NCBI GenBank assembly: GCA_002154585.1
Contig: MUNG01000141.1
Coordinates: 1 to 35,680 of the forward strand
Source: Streptomyces pseudogriseolus
Lineage (GTDB): Bacteria; Actinomycetota; Actinomycetes; Streptomycetales; Streptomycetaceae
Direction of reading: 5' to 3'
Length of the DNA: 35,680 nucleotides
Below, in pieces: positions 23,438 to 32,314 of the stretch. The notes beneath the pieces are model-generated. The model was not told the origin of the DNA and did not search any database. It saw only the letters and a list, made by a program, of their open reading frames with translations. The stretch's first letter is position 1. Each line of letters starts with the position of its first letter. The translations under genes and the position numbers were made by a program.

Positions 23438-23475
23438 TGGTCCAGACCAATCGCGTTGTCAATAGGTCCAGACCG
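23438..23475 (-). promoter_or_regulatory. Chitinase promoter with paired DasR-type repeats
   Basis: TGGTCCAGACCA (23438-23449) and AGGTCCAGACCG (23464-23475) share the 10-bp core GGTCCAGACC. Between them lies TTGACA on the - strand (23462-23457), a perfect -35 for the chitinase. Paired 12-bp direct repeats flanking the promoter are characteristic of Streptomyces chitinase genes, and the cores match the DasR responsive element (GGTCTAGACC-like). DasR and a chitin-responsive two-component system are the expected regulators. Confidence 0.88.
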
Positions 23476-23792
23476 GAAACGGCGGCGCCCGAGCCGGAGT
23501 AGGGCGGCGGACGGGTGGGAAGCGTGGTGCAGGGGACCCGGAGCGGGTCCGGCGTCAAGCCGGGTGCACCGAACCCGCACGGTCGGTGCCGTATCGAGAC
23601 CGGCGAGATGATCGGCCTGTCCCGATTTGGAGCGAAGTGTGTGCCAGGAGTTGCGCGTCGGCTGCTCAAAGGCTGTTCTCCGGTCACAGACCCGCGGATA
23701 CAGTGCTGAGGTAGTCACGCAGTGAAGTCACGAGGGTGCGCCGGAGTAACACCCGGTGGGCCGACGGGCATGGGGAGAACGGGGAGCCGCGC
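23476..23792 (+). promoter_or_regulatory. Intergenic region with a possible promoter for the pilus locus
   Basis: This is the rest of the 420-bp gap between the chitinase and the first pilus-locus gene. The best signal is TACAGT (23699-23704), a good -10, with a weak -35 TTCTCC (23676-23681) at 17-bp spacing. That would give a leader of roughly 80 nt before the GTG at 23793. No gene or repeat of note was seen elsewhere in the stretch. Confidence 0.35.
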
Positions 23793-24644
23793 GTGCCAAC
23801 TGCCATTGCCGTGACCGGCGCCGACATGGCGCTGCCGGCGCACGACGAACGGACCCTGCCCGCCGTCGTGCTGCGCGACGTCGACACCCGCCCGCTCGAC
23901 CAGGTGCTGACCGAACTCCAGGCGGTCGTCGAGGCGCACGGCCATGTCGTCGTCGTGTGCTCCACGGCCACCCCGCAGTCGGTCCTTCGGCGGCTGCACA
24001 CCCTGCGCTCCCTCCTGGAGAGCGACCGGATAGCCCTGTTCCGCCCCGACCTGCCGCCGCTCGCCGTCGCCGTGCTGGCCCGCCAGCTGCGCCAGCTCGC
24101 CTCCTGCGACCTCGGGCCCGGCGTGCTCGCCTCGGCCGGCCGCCTGCTCACCCACTACCTGCACGCCGGGGCGCTGCTCGGCTCCGTCGCCCGCCTCGAC
24201 CGGATCCCCGTCGACCTCAAGCAGCACGCCAAGTCCTGGCTGCCCGGCAGCCAGTTCGCCGTCCTCGCCCACCCCCAGCCGCAGCTCGTCCGCCTCGGCC
24301 CCGACGCCAGGCTGGACGGACCCGAGTTCGGCACCTGGATGCTCGTCGCCCGCGGCCAGCTCCCGTCCGACTGGGTCACCACCACCCTGGCCCCCGCCTG
24401 GCGGGTGCAGGGCCTGCGCGAGGCCCCGCTGCCCGCGGAGTCCGGACGCTGGTGGGGCACCGGCAAGCTCGTCGAGTTCTGCACCTACCTGCCCGACCTG
24501 TCCGTGCTCTACCAACTGGTCACGTCCGTACGGCGCGGCGCCTGCCACTGGTGCGGCATCGACGTCATCGGCGACCGCTGCGTGTTCTGCTCGGCCACCC
24601 CGCCCGCCCCCGAGGCCAGACCGGCCCTCACCCGACGCACGTGA
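23793..24644 (+). CDS. Zinc-ribbon protein at the head of the Tad locus
   Basis: A 283-residue protein. The GTG at 23793 with GGGGAG about 6 nt upstream is preferred over the GTG at 23736; an ATG at 23826 is another option. No family is recognised. Residues 20-140 have an alternating strand/helix pattern (VDTRPLDQVLTELQAVVEAH, then GHVVVVCSTATPQ). The C-terminus has two CxxC knuckles in ACHWCGIDVIGDRCVFCSA, a probable zinc ribbon. It is soluble. It lies 70 bp before cpaB, so it may be part of, or a regulator of, the pilus operon. Confidence 0.72.
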   Translation: MPTAIAVTGADMALPAHDERTLPAVVLRDVDTRPLDQVLTELQAVVEAHGHVVVVCSTATPQSVLRRLHTLRSLLESDRIALFRPDLPPLAVAVLARQLRQLASCDLGPGVLASAGRLLTHYLHAGALLGSVARLDRIPVDLKQHAKSWLPGSQFAVLAHPQPQLVRLGPDARLDGPEFGTWMLVARGQLPSDWVTTTLAPAWRVQGLREAPLPAESGRWWGTGKLVEFCTYLPDLSVLYQLVTSVRRGACHWCGIDVIGDRCVFCSATPPAPEARPALTRRT

Positions 24645-24714
24645 CCCGTCCGTCCACCGCACGAGCCCGCACCGTCCCGCTCGACCGCCACCCCCCAACG
24701 AGGTTGCACGGTTC

Positions 24715-25419
24715 ATGAACTCCCGTCAGCGCCGCGGCGTGATACTCATCCTCCTGTCGGTCCTGTGCGCCCTCGGCGCGTTCGCCGGCGTGCTCTCCGT
24801 CATCAACGACGTGCGCTCCAAGGTCGGCCCCGAGGTCGCCGCCTACCGGCTGAGGACCGACATCGCGCCCTACACCACCCTCGGCGCCGACCAGTTCGAG
24901 CGGATCGAGATGCCCGAGCGGTGGCTGTCGGACAACGCCGTCACCGACCTCGACGACATCCGCGGCAAGATCGCCGTCACCACCCTGCGCGAGGGGTCGC
25001 TGCTGCAGACCGACATGATCGTCGACCGGCCCGAACTGCAGCCGGGGCAGCAGGAGGTCGCCATCATGATCGACGCGGCCACCGGCGTGGCCGGCAAGAT
25101 CACCCCGGGCTCCACGGTCAACGTGTACGCCACCTTCGAGGGGCAGCGCGAGGGCGACCCCGACCAGTCGAAGATCATCGTCACCCACGCCAAGGTCCTC
25201 GACGTCGGCCGGCTCACCGCCCTCCAGCCCGACGAGGACGACCGCCGCGGGCCCGCCGACGCCGTCCCCATCACCTTCGCGCTGTCCACCCTCGACGCCC
25301 AGCGCATCACCTACGCCGAGTCGTTCGCCCAGCGGGTGCGGCTCGCGCTGGTCGGCCCCGGGGGCGACACCGGCGTCCCCGAGAAGGACCGGACGTACGA
25401 ACTCGCGCAGGACAAGTGA
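24715..25419 (+). CDS. cpaB: Flp pilus assembly protein CpaB/RcpC
   Basis: A 234-residue protein with an N-terminal membrane anchor (GVILILLSVLCALGAFAGVL). A SAF-like segment follows (RTDIAPYTTLGADQFERIEM, then LREGSLLQTDMI), then the RcpC/CpaB domain (VAIMIDAATGVAGKITPGST, then VNVYATFEG). In diderms CpaB works with the secretin; in monoderm actinomycetes it persists without one and probably spans the wall side of the pilus. It is the first clearly pilus-specific gene of the operon. Confidence 0.88.
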   Translation: MNSRQRRGVILILLSVLCALGAFAGVLSVINDVRSKVGPEVAAYRLRTDIAPYTTLGADQFERIEMPERWLSDNAVTDLDDIRGKIAVTTLREGSLLQTDMIVDRPELQPGQQEVAIMIDAATGVAGKITPGSTVNVYATFEGQREGDPDQSKIIVTHAKVLDVGRLTALQPDEDDRRGPADAVPITFALSTLDAQRITYAESFAQRVRLALVGPGGDTGVPEKDRTYELAQDK

Positions 25420-25428
25420 GAGGCCCGC

Positions 25429-26685
25429 ATGTCCACCAGGATCCTCCCGGCCGTCGGTGACGCGGACGACGTCCGGTCCCTCACCACCCTGATCGGCCAG
25501 CTCCCCGACGTGGAGCCGCTCGCCCCGGTGACCGACTCCACGCAGCTCGTCGACACCCTCTCCCGGCTGGCCGCCGAGTCCCTCGACGAACTGCCCGAGG
25601 TGGTCGTCGTCCACGAGCGGATCGGCCCCGTCCCCGCGCTGGAACTCGTCCGCGAGGTCGCCCTGCGCTTCCCGGCCGCCGGCGTCATCCTCGTCACCTC
25701 CGACGCGAGCCCCGGCCTCTTCCAGGCCGCCATGGACTACGGCGCCCGCGGCCTGGTCGCCCTCCCGCTGAGCTACGAGGAACTCGCCAGCCGCGTCCAG
25801 GCCGTCGCCCAGTGGTCGGCCGGCGTACGGCGCCACCTGGGCGCCGGCAGCGACCCGGTGGGCGGGGCGGGCGGCACCGTCGTCACCGTCAGCGGCGCCA
25901 AGGGCGGGGTCGGCGCCACCCTCACCGCCGTCCAGCTCGCGCTCGCCGCCCAGACCTCCGGACGCGCCACCGCCCTGGTCGACATGGACCTCCAGACCGG
26001 CGACGTCGCCTCCTACCTGGACGTCCAGTTCCGCCGCTCCGTCGTCGACCTCGCCGCGATCCACGACATCTCCCCGCGCGTCCTCGCCGACGCCGTCTTC
26101 CGCCACGACAGCGGACTCGCCCTGCTGCTCGCCCCCGCCGAGGGCGAACGCGGCGAGGAGGTCACCGACCGGGCCGCCCGCCACATCGTCAGCGCCCTGC
26201 GCTCCCGCTACGAGGTCGTCGTCATCGACTGCGGCGCCCAGCTCGGCGGCGCGGGCGCGGCTGCGGTGGAGATGGCCGACCGGGCCCTGCTGGTCACCAC
26301 CCCCGACGTCATCGCCGTACGGGGCGCCAAACGGGCGGTGCGGATGTGGGACCGGCTCCAGATCCGCAAGGCGGAGGAGACCACGGTCGTCGTCAACCGG
26401 CACACCCGGTCCACGGAGATCCAGCCGCCGCTCATCGCGCGCATCACCGGCACCGCCGTCGCCGCCACCACGGTCCCGGCCCACTTCAAGGAGCTCCAGG
26501 GCGTGGTGGACGCCGGGCGCGTGCACGAACTGGAGGCGAAGAGCAGCGTGAAGCAGGCGATGTGGGCGCTGGCCGGCGAACTCGGGCTCGTACGGGCCCC
26601 GGAGAGCGGCGGCCACAGGGGCGGACGGCTGCGCGGCGACCGGGGCGCGGTGAGTTTCCGGCGGCGCAGGGACGGTACGGGATGA
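25429..26685 (+). CDS. tadZ: TadZ/CpaE-type ParA-like ATPase
   Basis: A 418-residue protein. Residues 1-125 resemble a receiver-like domain without a clear phospho-Asp site (VVVVHERIGPVPALELVREV, then AAGVILVTSD). Residues about 145-400 are a MinD/ParA-type ATPase: SGAKGGVGATLTAVQLALAA, where the signature Lys is kept but the P-loop Lys is Ala, as is usual in TadZ, then LVDMDLQTGDVASYLD and VVVIDCGAQLGG. TadZ localises the Tad machine at the membrane. It overlaps the next gene by 4 bp. Confidence 0.9.
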   Translation: MSTRILPAVGDADDVRSLTTLIGQLPDVEPLAPVTDSTQLVDTLSRLAAESLDELPEVVVVHERIGPVPALELVREVALRFPAAGVILVTSDASPGLFQAAMDYGARGLVALPLSYEELASRVQAVAQWSAGVRRHLGAGSDPVGGAGGTVVTVSGAKGGVGATLTAVQLALAAQTSGRATALVDMDLQTGDVASYLDVQFRRSVVDLAAIHDISPRVLADAVFRHDSGLALLLAPAEGERGEEVTDRAARHIVSALRSRYEVVVIDCGAQLGGAGAAAVEMADRALLVTTPDVIAVRGAKRAVRMWDRLQIRKAEETTVVVNRHTRSTEIQPPLIARITGTAVAATTVPAHFKELQGVVDAGRVHELEAKSSVKQAMWALAGELGLVRAPESGGHRGGRLRGDRGAVSFRRRRDGTG

Positions 26686-27107
26686 GCGGCGGCAGGGGAG
26701 CGCGGGCGACCGGGCGGCGGGTCGCCGTCACGGGGCCGTACCGCGACCGGGGGCAGGTCACCGTCGAGTTCCTCGGCATGACCCCGGCGATCCTGGTGAC
26801 GCTGGTCGTGCTGTGGCAGCTCGTGCTGGTCGGCTACACCTTCACCCTGGCCGGGAACGCCGCCGACGAGGCGGCCCGTGCCGGAACCGCCGCGTCCCCC
26901 GGCGCACGCCAGGGCGCCTGCCAGGCCGCCGGGACGGACACCCTGTCGGGCGCCTGGGGCAGCGGCGCGACGGTGACCTGCGGGACGGGCGGCGGCATGG
27001 TCACCGCCGACGTGACGGTCAGGGTGCCGATCCTCTTCCCCGGCACCCTGTCGTTCCCCTTCGACGTGACCGGTCACGCGGGCGCGGTCGAGGAGGAGAC
27101 GGACTGA
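26682..27107 (+). CDS. tadE: TadE-family pseudopilin 1
   Basis: A 141-residue protein; its ATG overlaps the TadZ stop (ATGA). The N-terminus is basic, then DRGQVTVEFLGMTPAILVTL: a prepilin-type cleavage site after Gly, with Glu at +5, followed by a single membrane helix. Residues 60-141 form a small outer domain with two Cys (GACQAAG and VTCGTG), a possible disulfide. TadE-type pseudopilins are minor components needed for Flp pilus assembly. Confidence 0.87.
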   Translation: MSGGRGARATGRRVAVTGPYRDRGQVTVEFLGMTPAILVTLVVLWQLVLVGYTFTLAGNAADEAARAGTAASPGARQGACQAAGTDTLSGAWGSGATVTCGTGGGMVTADVTVRVPILFPGTLSFPFDVTGHAGAVEEETD

Positions 27108-27108
27108 C

Positions 27109-27474
27109 ATGCCGTACCGACGCAGCGAAGGCCGCCGGCGCGACCGCGGGCAGGTGGCGATCGAGTACCTGGGCTTCCTGCCCGTCCTGCTGATCGTGGC
27201 CATGGCCGCCGTACAGCTCGGGCTGATCGCCTACACCGCCCAGCAGGCCGGCACCGCCGCCCGCGCGGGCGCGCGCAGCGCGTCCCTGGACCAGGGCGCC
27301 CAGGCCGCGTGCACGGCCGCCGTCAGCTCCTGGCTGGCCGGCGGCACCTCCTGCGGCACGGCGGGGGGCGGCGACGAGGTCACCGTCACCGCCCGGGTCG
27401 ACATCCCGTCGATCGTGCCCGGCTGGGACTTCGGAACCGCCGGAAGGAGCGCCACGATGCCCGTCGACCACTGA
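27109..27474 (+). CDS. tadE: TadE-family pseudopilin 2
   Basis: A 121-residue paralogue of the preceding gene, one base apart from it. It shows RDRGQVAIEYLGFLPVLLIV, a prepilin-like Gly-Gln site with Glu at +5 and a membrane helix. The outer part again has a Cys pair (AACTAA and TSCGTA). The protein ends MPVDH. The 126 bp that follow hold three 15-bp repeats that look like decayed coding sequence. Confidence 0.86.
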   Translation: MPYRRSEGRRRDRGQVAIEYLGFLPVLLIVAMAAVQLGLIAYTAQQAGTAARAGARSASLDQGAQAACTAAVSSWLAGGTSCGTAGGGDEVTVTARVDIPSIVPGWDFGTAGRSATMPVDH

Positions 27475-27517
27475 CACCGTCACCACCGGAGCGCGGAACG
27501 ACACCGTCACCCACGAG

Positions 27518-27569
27518 GCGCCCGACGACAAGGACGCGCCCGACGACAAGCACAGCGCCCGACGACAAG
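27518..27569 (+). repeat. Three 15-bp repeats between tadE2 and tadA
   Basis: GCGCCCGACGACAAG occurs at 27518-27532, 27536-27550 and 27555-27569. The steps are 18 and 19 bp, so the motif would encode APDDKD in one frame for copies 1-2 and in the next frame for copy 3. GACACCGTCACC also occurs twice just upstream (27473-27484 and 27500-27511). Low-complexity tail sequence of a former longer protein is one explanation. Confidence 0.8.
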
Positions 27570-27600
27570 GACCGGGACACGAGCGAGGAGCGAGCGACTC

Positions 27601-28938
27601 ATGAGCCTGCGGGCACGCATCAACGCCCCCGAGGAGAAGGCCGGGCGGGGCGAGGACGGCCACCTCGTCGCGTCCTACCGCGCCAAGCTCCTGGAGGAGA
27701 TCGACCTCGCGGAGATGAGCGCGCTGTCCCCGGCCGAGCGCCGGGCCCGGCTGGAACGCGTCCTCGGCCACATCATCAGCCGCGAGGGCCCCGTCCTGTC
27801 GACGGTCGAACGCGCCCAGCTGATCCGGCGCGTCGTCGACGAGGCCCTCGGCCTCGGCATCCTGGAACCGCTCCTCGAGGACGCCTCCGTCACCGAGATC
27901 ATGGTGAACGGCCCCGACGCCATCTTCGTCGAGCGCGGCGGCCGGGTGGAGCAACTGCCGCTCCGCTTCGCCTCCAACGACCAGCTGATGCAGACGATCG
28001 AACGCATCGTCTCCACCGTGAACCGCCGCGTCGACGAGTCCACCCCCATGGTCGACGCCCGGCTGCCGTCCGGGGAGCGCGTCAACGTCATCATCCCGCC
28101 GCTGTCCCTGACCGGCGCGGTCCTCACCATCCGCCGCTTCCCGCGCTCCTTCACCCTCCAGGAGCTGATCGGCCTCGGCTCGCTCGACGAGCCCATGCTG
28201 TATCTGCTGGCCGGACTCGTGCAGGCCCGCTTCAACATCATCGTGTCCGGCGCCACCGGCACCGGCAAGACGACCCTCCTCAACGCCCTGTCCGGGCTGA
28301 TCCCCGCGGGCGAGCGCATCATCACCATCGAGGACTCCGCCGAACTCCAGCTCCAGCAGCCGCACGTCATCCGCCTGGAGTCCCGCCCGCCCAACGTCGA
28401 GGGCAAGGGCCGCGTCACCATCCGCGACCTGGTGCGCAACTCGCTGCGGATGCGGCCCGACCGCATCGTCGTCGGCGAGGTCCGCGGCGGCGAGTGCCTG
28501 GACATGCTCCAGGCCATGTCCACCGGCCACGACGGCTCCCTCGCCACCGTCCACGCCAACAGCGCCGAGGACGCCCTCACCCGGCTCCAGACCCTCGCCT
28601 CCATGTCCGACGTGGAGATCCCCTTCGTCGCCCTGCACGACCAGATCAACAGCGCCGTCGACGTGATCGTCCAGCTCACCCGGTTCGCCGACGGCGCCCG
28701 CCGCATCACCGAGATCGCCCTGCTGGAGAGCCACGGCGGGGAGCCGTACCGGCTGGCCACGGCCGCCCGCTTCGACGCGCTGCCGATGACCCCCGACGGC
28801 CGCGTCCACGGCTCGTACGTGCACCACCCCCTGCCCCGGCGGACCGCCGACCGCCTCTACATGGCGGGCCAGCCCGTCCCGCAGGCGTTCGGCATCGCCC
28901 ACTCCGCCGACCAGCTCGCCACCCGAGAAGCCAGGTAG
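27601..28938 (+). CDS. tadA: TadA/CpaF pilus ATPase
   Basis: A 445-residue secretion ATPase, normal length. It has the N-terminal helical domain, then LLEDASVTEIMVNGPDAIFV, Walker A GATGTGKTTLLNAL (Lys223), IITIEDSAELQL (Asp box), and Walker B with LRMRPDRIVVGEVRGGECLD, followed by STGHDGSLATVHANSAEDAL (His box). All catalytic boxes are intact. It powers pilin polymerisation and possibly retraction together with TadB and TadC at the inner membrane. A start at ATG 27601 has AGGAG about 10 nt upstream. Confidence 0.95.
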   Translation: MSLRARINAPEEKAGRGEDGHLVASYRAKLLEEIDLAEMSALSPAERRARLERVLGHIISREGPVLSTVERAQLIRRVVDEALGLGILEPLLEDASVTEIMVNGPDAIFVERGGRVEQLPLRFASNDQLMQTIERIVSTVNRRVDESTPMVDARLPSGERVNVIIPPLSLTGAVLTIRRFPRSFTLQELIGLGSLDEPMLYLLAGLVQARFNIIVSGATGTGKTTLLNALSGLIPAGERIITIEDSAELQLQQPHVIRLESRPPNVEGKGRVTIRDLVRNSLRMRPDRIVVGEVRGGECLDMLQAMSTGHDGSLATVHANSAEDALTRLQTLASMSDVEIPFVALHDQINSAVDVIVQLTRFADGARRITEIALLESHGGEPYRLATAARFDALPMTPDGRVHGSYVHHPLPRRTADRLYMAGQPVPQAFGIAHSADQLATREAR

Positions 28939-28949
28939 GTACCGCCCCC

Positions 28950-29894
28950 ATGGAGCTCGAGAACCTGATCACGCTGACCACCGGCGTCACCCTGCTGGCC
29001 TGCGTCCTCGCGGTCGCCGGTGTGCACGTCCACGCGGCCGGCCGGGCGCAGCGGCAGGCGCTGGTGGACCGGTTGTCGGCCACCGGGGAGCTCCCGTCCG
29101 CCGGCCGCCGGCGCCGTTTCCCCACACTGGACCGGCGGCTGCGCCGCACCCGCCTCGGCCGCACGCTGGAGCTACGGCTGCTCGCCACCGGCCTCGACGT
29201 CACACCCGGCGAGTTCTTCGTGGCGATGCTCGCCGTCGTCGCCGGACTGTGGCTGGCGGGACAGGCCGCCCTCGCGCCCTTCTTCGGCCCGATCGCGGGA
29301 CTGCTCGGCGTCTGGGCCGCCGTGCAGTTCCTCAACTGGCAGCGGCAGAAGCGTATCGAGCGGTTCATCAACCAGCTTCCCGAACTGGCCCGCATCCTCG
29401 CCAACGCCACCCAGGCCGGCCTCGCCCTGCGCACCGCCATCGGCATCGCCGCGGAGGAGCTGGAGGCCCCGGCCGGCGAGGAACTGGGCAAGGTGGCCGA
29501 CCAGCTGGCGATGGGCGCCTCCATGGAGGACGCCCTCGGCGAACTGTCCGACCGGCTCCCCTCCCGCGAACTCGTCGTCCTCGTCACCACCTTGGTGCTG
29601 TCCAACCGGGCGGGCGGCCAGGTGGTGAGCGCGCTGCGCAACCTCACCGAGACGCTGGAGGAACGCAAGGAGACCCGGCGCGAGGTCCGCACCCAGCTCT
29701 CCCAGGTCAGCATGACCTCGTACGCCGTGCCCGTGCTCGGCGTCGGCTCGCTGTTCCTGATGAACGGGGTCAAGGACGGCGCCCTGGAGCGCATGACGGG
29801 ATCGCCCGCCGGGCAGATCGCGGTCCTCGTCGCCTTCGGCCTGTACGCCGTCGGCTTCCTGCTCATCCGCCGCCTGTCCCGCATCGACGTCTGA
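28950..29894 (+). CDS. tadB: TadB pilus platform protein (T2SSF)
   Basis: A 314-residue membrane protein starting at ATG 28950. One N-terminal helix (ITLTTGVTLLACVLAVAGVH), a central pair (FFVAMLAVVAGLWLAGQAAL, then FFGPIAGLLGVWAAVQFLNW), the T2SSF helical domain (NQLPELARILANATQAGLAL, then LVVLVTTLVLSNRAGGQVVS) and a C-terminal helix (QIAVLVAFGLYAVGFLLI). It forms the inner-membrane platform with TadC and the ATPase. It starts 11 bp after tadA. Confidence 0.93.
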   Translation: MELENLITLTTGVTLLACVLAVAGVHVHAAGRAQRQALVDRLSATGELPSAGRRRRFPTLDRRLRRTRLGRTLELRLLATGLDVTPGEFFVAMLAVVAGLWLAGQAALAPFFGPIAGLLGVWAAVQFLNWQRQKRIERFINQLPELARILANATQAGLALRTAIGIAAEELEAPAGEELGKVADQLAMGASMEDALGELSDRLPSRELVVLVTTLVLSNRAGGQVVSALRNLTETLEERKETRREVRTQLSQVSMTSYAVPVLGVGSLFLMNGVKDGALERMTGSPAGQIAVLVAFGLYAVGFLLIRRLSRIDV

Positions 29895-29914
29895 GCCGGG
29901 AAAGGGACGACGAC

Positions 29915-30802
29915 ATGGCACTCCTGCTCGCCGCGCTGATGGCCCTCGCCGTGTGCGGCATCTTCGCCGGCATCCGCATGTACCGCGCGGAGGCGAAACT
30001 CCCCGGCGACCTGATGCTCGCCCTCGAGGTCGGCTCCACCCGCACCGGCGCGGTCGACTCCCTCATCGACCGCATGGGCATGCGTTACGCCCCCGCCGTA
30101 CTGCGCCTCATGGGACCGAAGCAGGTCGCCAGGTACCGCCGCAAGATCGACCTGGCGGGCAACCCCGGCGGCCTCACCATCCACCGCTACGCCGCCCGCC
30201 GCGCCGTCTACGGCGCCCTCGGCGGCTTCGGCTTCCTCGTGTTCCTGATGCGCGGCCAGCTGTTCGTGGCGCTGCTGCTGCTCGCCTTCGGCGCGTTCTG
30301 GACGGAGGTCGGCATCTGGTCCGCGATCCGCGTCCGCAAGGACGTCATCGAGCGCACCCTGCCCGACTTCCTGGACGTCCTCGCCGTCGTCGTCAGCGCG
30401 GGACTCGGCTTCCGCCAGGCCCTGGAACGCGTCTCCTCCCAGTACGAGGGCCCCTGGGCGGACGAACTGCGCATCACCCTGCGCCAGATGGACCTGGGCA
30501 TGAGCCGTCGGCAGGCCTTCGCCGAGCTGCGCCGCCGCAACGACTCCGAGCAGGTCGCCATGTTCGTCACCGCCCTCCAGCAGGGCGAGGAGCTGGGCGC
30601 GCCGATCGTCGACACGCTGGTGGCGCTCGCCAAGGACATGCGCCGCACGGACGCGCAGAACGCCCGCCGCAAGGCGGCCCGCGCGGTCCCCAAGGCCACG
30701 CTGATGATCACCACGTTCATGGTCCCGGCCACGATGATCCTCCTCGGCGCCGGCCTGATCCTCGGCTCGGGGACCGACTTCGGGTCGCTCACGGGGGAGT
30801 GA
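29915..30802 (+). CDS. tadC: TadC pilus platform protein (T2SSF)
   Basis: A 295-residue paralogue of TadB. The N-terminal helix is ALLLAALMALAVCGIFAGI. The T2SSF core reads LPDFLDVLAVVVSAGLGFRQ, then SRRQAFAELRRRNDSEQVAM and FVTALQQGEELGAPIVDTLV. The C-terminal helix is LMITTFMVPATMILLGAGLI. It completes the platform. ATG 29915 follows AAAGGGACGACG. The stop lies 15 bp before the sensor kinase start. Confidence 0.93.
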   Translation: MALLLAALMALAVCGIFAGIRMYRAEAKLPGDLMLALEVGSTRTGAVDSLIDRMGMRYAPAVLRLMGPKQVARYRRKIDLAGNPGGLTIHRYAARRAVYGALGGFGFLVFLMRGQLFVALLLLAFGAFWTEVGIWSAIRVRKDVIERTLPDFLDVLAVVVSAGLGFRQALERVSSQYEGPWADELRITLRQMDLGMSRRQAFAELRRRNDSEQVAMFVTALQQGEELGAPIVDTLVALAKDMRRTDAQNARRKAARAVPKATLMITTFMVPATMILLGAGLILGSGTDFGSLTGE

Positions 30803-30817
30803 GGGGAGGGGAGTGCG

Positions 30818-32314
30818 ATGAGGCCGATGACGAGGATGCGGACGGCGAGGACGCGGAGGGGAGGTGGCTGGCGGCGCCGAGGCCCTGCTGCTCGGCGGCG
30901 GGCGCGGGCGGGGGCGGTTGTGCCGGCCGTGCCGGTCGCGGCGTGCGAGGCGGCCGGGACGGCCGTCCGGCCTCAGGCGGCTGAGGTGCCCCGGGTGTCC
31001 GGGGAACCCGAGGAGGGGCCGAGCGGGCCGGTCACGGACACCCAGCTCCAGGTGAACGCCCTCCAGGCGCTCTGCCGCCAGGCCTTCGGCTTCCGGCTGG
31101 CGATGATCGCCGTGGCCGCGCCGTCCGCGCTGCTCAACGCCGGACCCGGCTGGGGCGTACGCCTGGTCGGCATCGCGGTCGTCGTCACCTTCATGGTGTC
31201 GTACGCCCTCTTCCGCGACTGGGAGCGCTTCGGCCCCCTCCTCCTGCGCCACCCCAGCCTCCTCGCGGCGGACACCCTCTTCGGCGCCCTGCTGCTGGTC
31301 TCCGCCGGCCCCGACACGACCCTCGCCTACGTCAGCGTCTGCACGCCCCTGCTCGCGGGCCTCATCTACGGCTGGCGCGGCGCGGCCGTCTTCGCCTCGC
31401 TCCAGGGCGTGATCCTGCTGCTCGTCCACGCCACGCTGGACAAGCCGCACACCGAACCCGCCGAGACGCTGATCCTGCCCGGCCTGTGCGTGATCGCGGG
31501 GGCGGTCGGCTCCAGCCTGCGCAAGCTGATGCTCCACCTCGGCGAGGCGACCCGGGCCCTCGCCGCCGTCCGGGCCCGCCTCGCGGTCACGGAGGCGGTG
31601 GACGCCGAACGAGCCCGGCTGGCACGGGAGATGCACGACTCGGTGGCCAAGACGCTGCACGGGGTCGCCCTGGCGGCGGACGGCCTGGCCTGCTCGGCGG
31701 GGGCCGCCCGCATGGACCCGGCCCTGGTCAAACGCCAGGCGGAACTGGTGGCGCGGTCCGCGAGGAGGGCGGCCGCCGAGTCACGGGAACTGCTGACGGA
31801 CCTGCGGAGGGAGGGGGCGCCGGGGGGTGCGCTCTCGGCCGACGTGATGGCGGAACTGGCGTGCGCGGTGCGGGAATTCCGCGTCCGCACCGGGGCGTCG
31901 GTGACGTACGCGAGGACGGGCGAGGCCCCTGCCCCGCCGGTCCCCCGCACGGTGGCCCGCCAGCTCCTGACCATCACGTCGGAGGCGATGGAGAACGCCC
32001 ACCGTCACGCACGGGCGACGAGGGTGGACGTGCGGGCGGGCGTGCGGGCGGATGCGCGGGGCGACGTGCTGACGGTCAGCGTCCACGACGACGGCACGGG
32101 CCTCCCGGGCCGCCCCGCCGCCCCCGACCTCGACGGCCTGCGCCGCGAGGGCCACTTCGGCCTGGTGGGCATGGTGGAACGGGCCGCGTCGGTGGGGGCG
32201 CGCATCAGCTTCGGGCGGGGCGAACGGGGACGCGGCACGGAGGTCCGCCTGGAACTGCCGCTCGGGGCGCCGGTGACGACGACACGTGTGACGGAGGTCC
32301 GCCATGACCGGTGA
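30818..32314 (+). CDS. Sensor histidine kinase (HisKA_3, NarL class)
   Basis: Up to 498 residues from ATG 30818, which has a strong GGGGAGGGGAG upstream. The first 55 residues are Arg/Ala-rich and unlike a kinase, so the GTG at 30995 (GAGGT 7 nt upstream) may be the true start. Five or so membrane helices follow (FRLAMIAVAAPSALL through LILPGLCVIAGAVGSSL). The HisKA_3 box is LAREMHDSVAKTLHGVAL with phospho-acceptor His273. The ATPase has the N box SEAMENAHRHARA and VSVHDDGTGLPG. It overlaps the response regulator by 11 bp. No periplasmic sensor domain is present, so it may sense a membrane or lipid signal. The likely output is the pilus locus. Confidence 0.92.
   Translation: MRPMTRMRTARTRRGGGWRRRGPAARRRARAGAVVPAVPVAACEAAGTAVRPQAAEVPRVSGEPEEGPSGPVTDTQLQVNALQALCRQAFGFRLAMIAVAAPSALLNAGPGWGVRLVGIAVVVTFMVSYALFRDWERFGPLLLRHPSLLAADTLFGALLLVSAGPDTTLAYVSVCTPLLAGLIYGWRGAAVFASLQGVILLLVHATLDKPHTEPAETLILPGLCVIAGAVGSSLRKLMLHLGEATRALAAVRARLAVTEAVDAERARLAREMHDSVAKTLHGVALAADGLACSAGAARMDPALVKRQAELVARSARRAAAESRELLTDLRREGAPGGALSADVMAELACAVREFRVRTGASVTYARTGEAPAPPVPRTVARQLLTITSEAMENAHRHARATRVDVRAGVRADARGDVLTVSVHDDGTGLPGRPAAPDLDGLRREGHFGLVGMVERAASVGARISFGRGERGRGTEVRLELPLGAPVTTTRVTEVRHDR

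Noticed and set aside
28706-31660. 984-residue - strand frame over tadB, tadC and the kinase
   Set aside because: Covers three well-supported + strand genes; sequence is typical mirror-frame composition.
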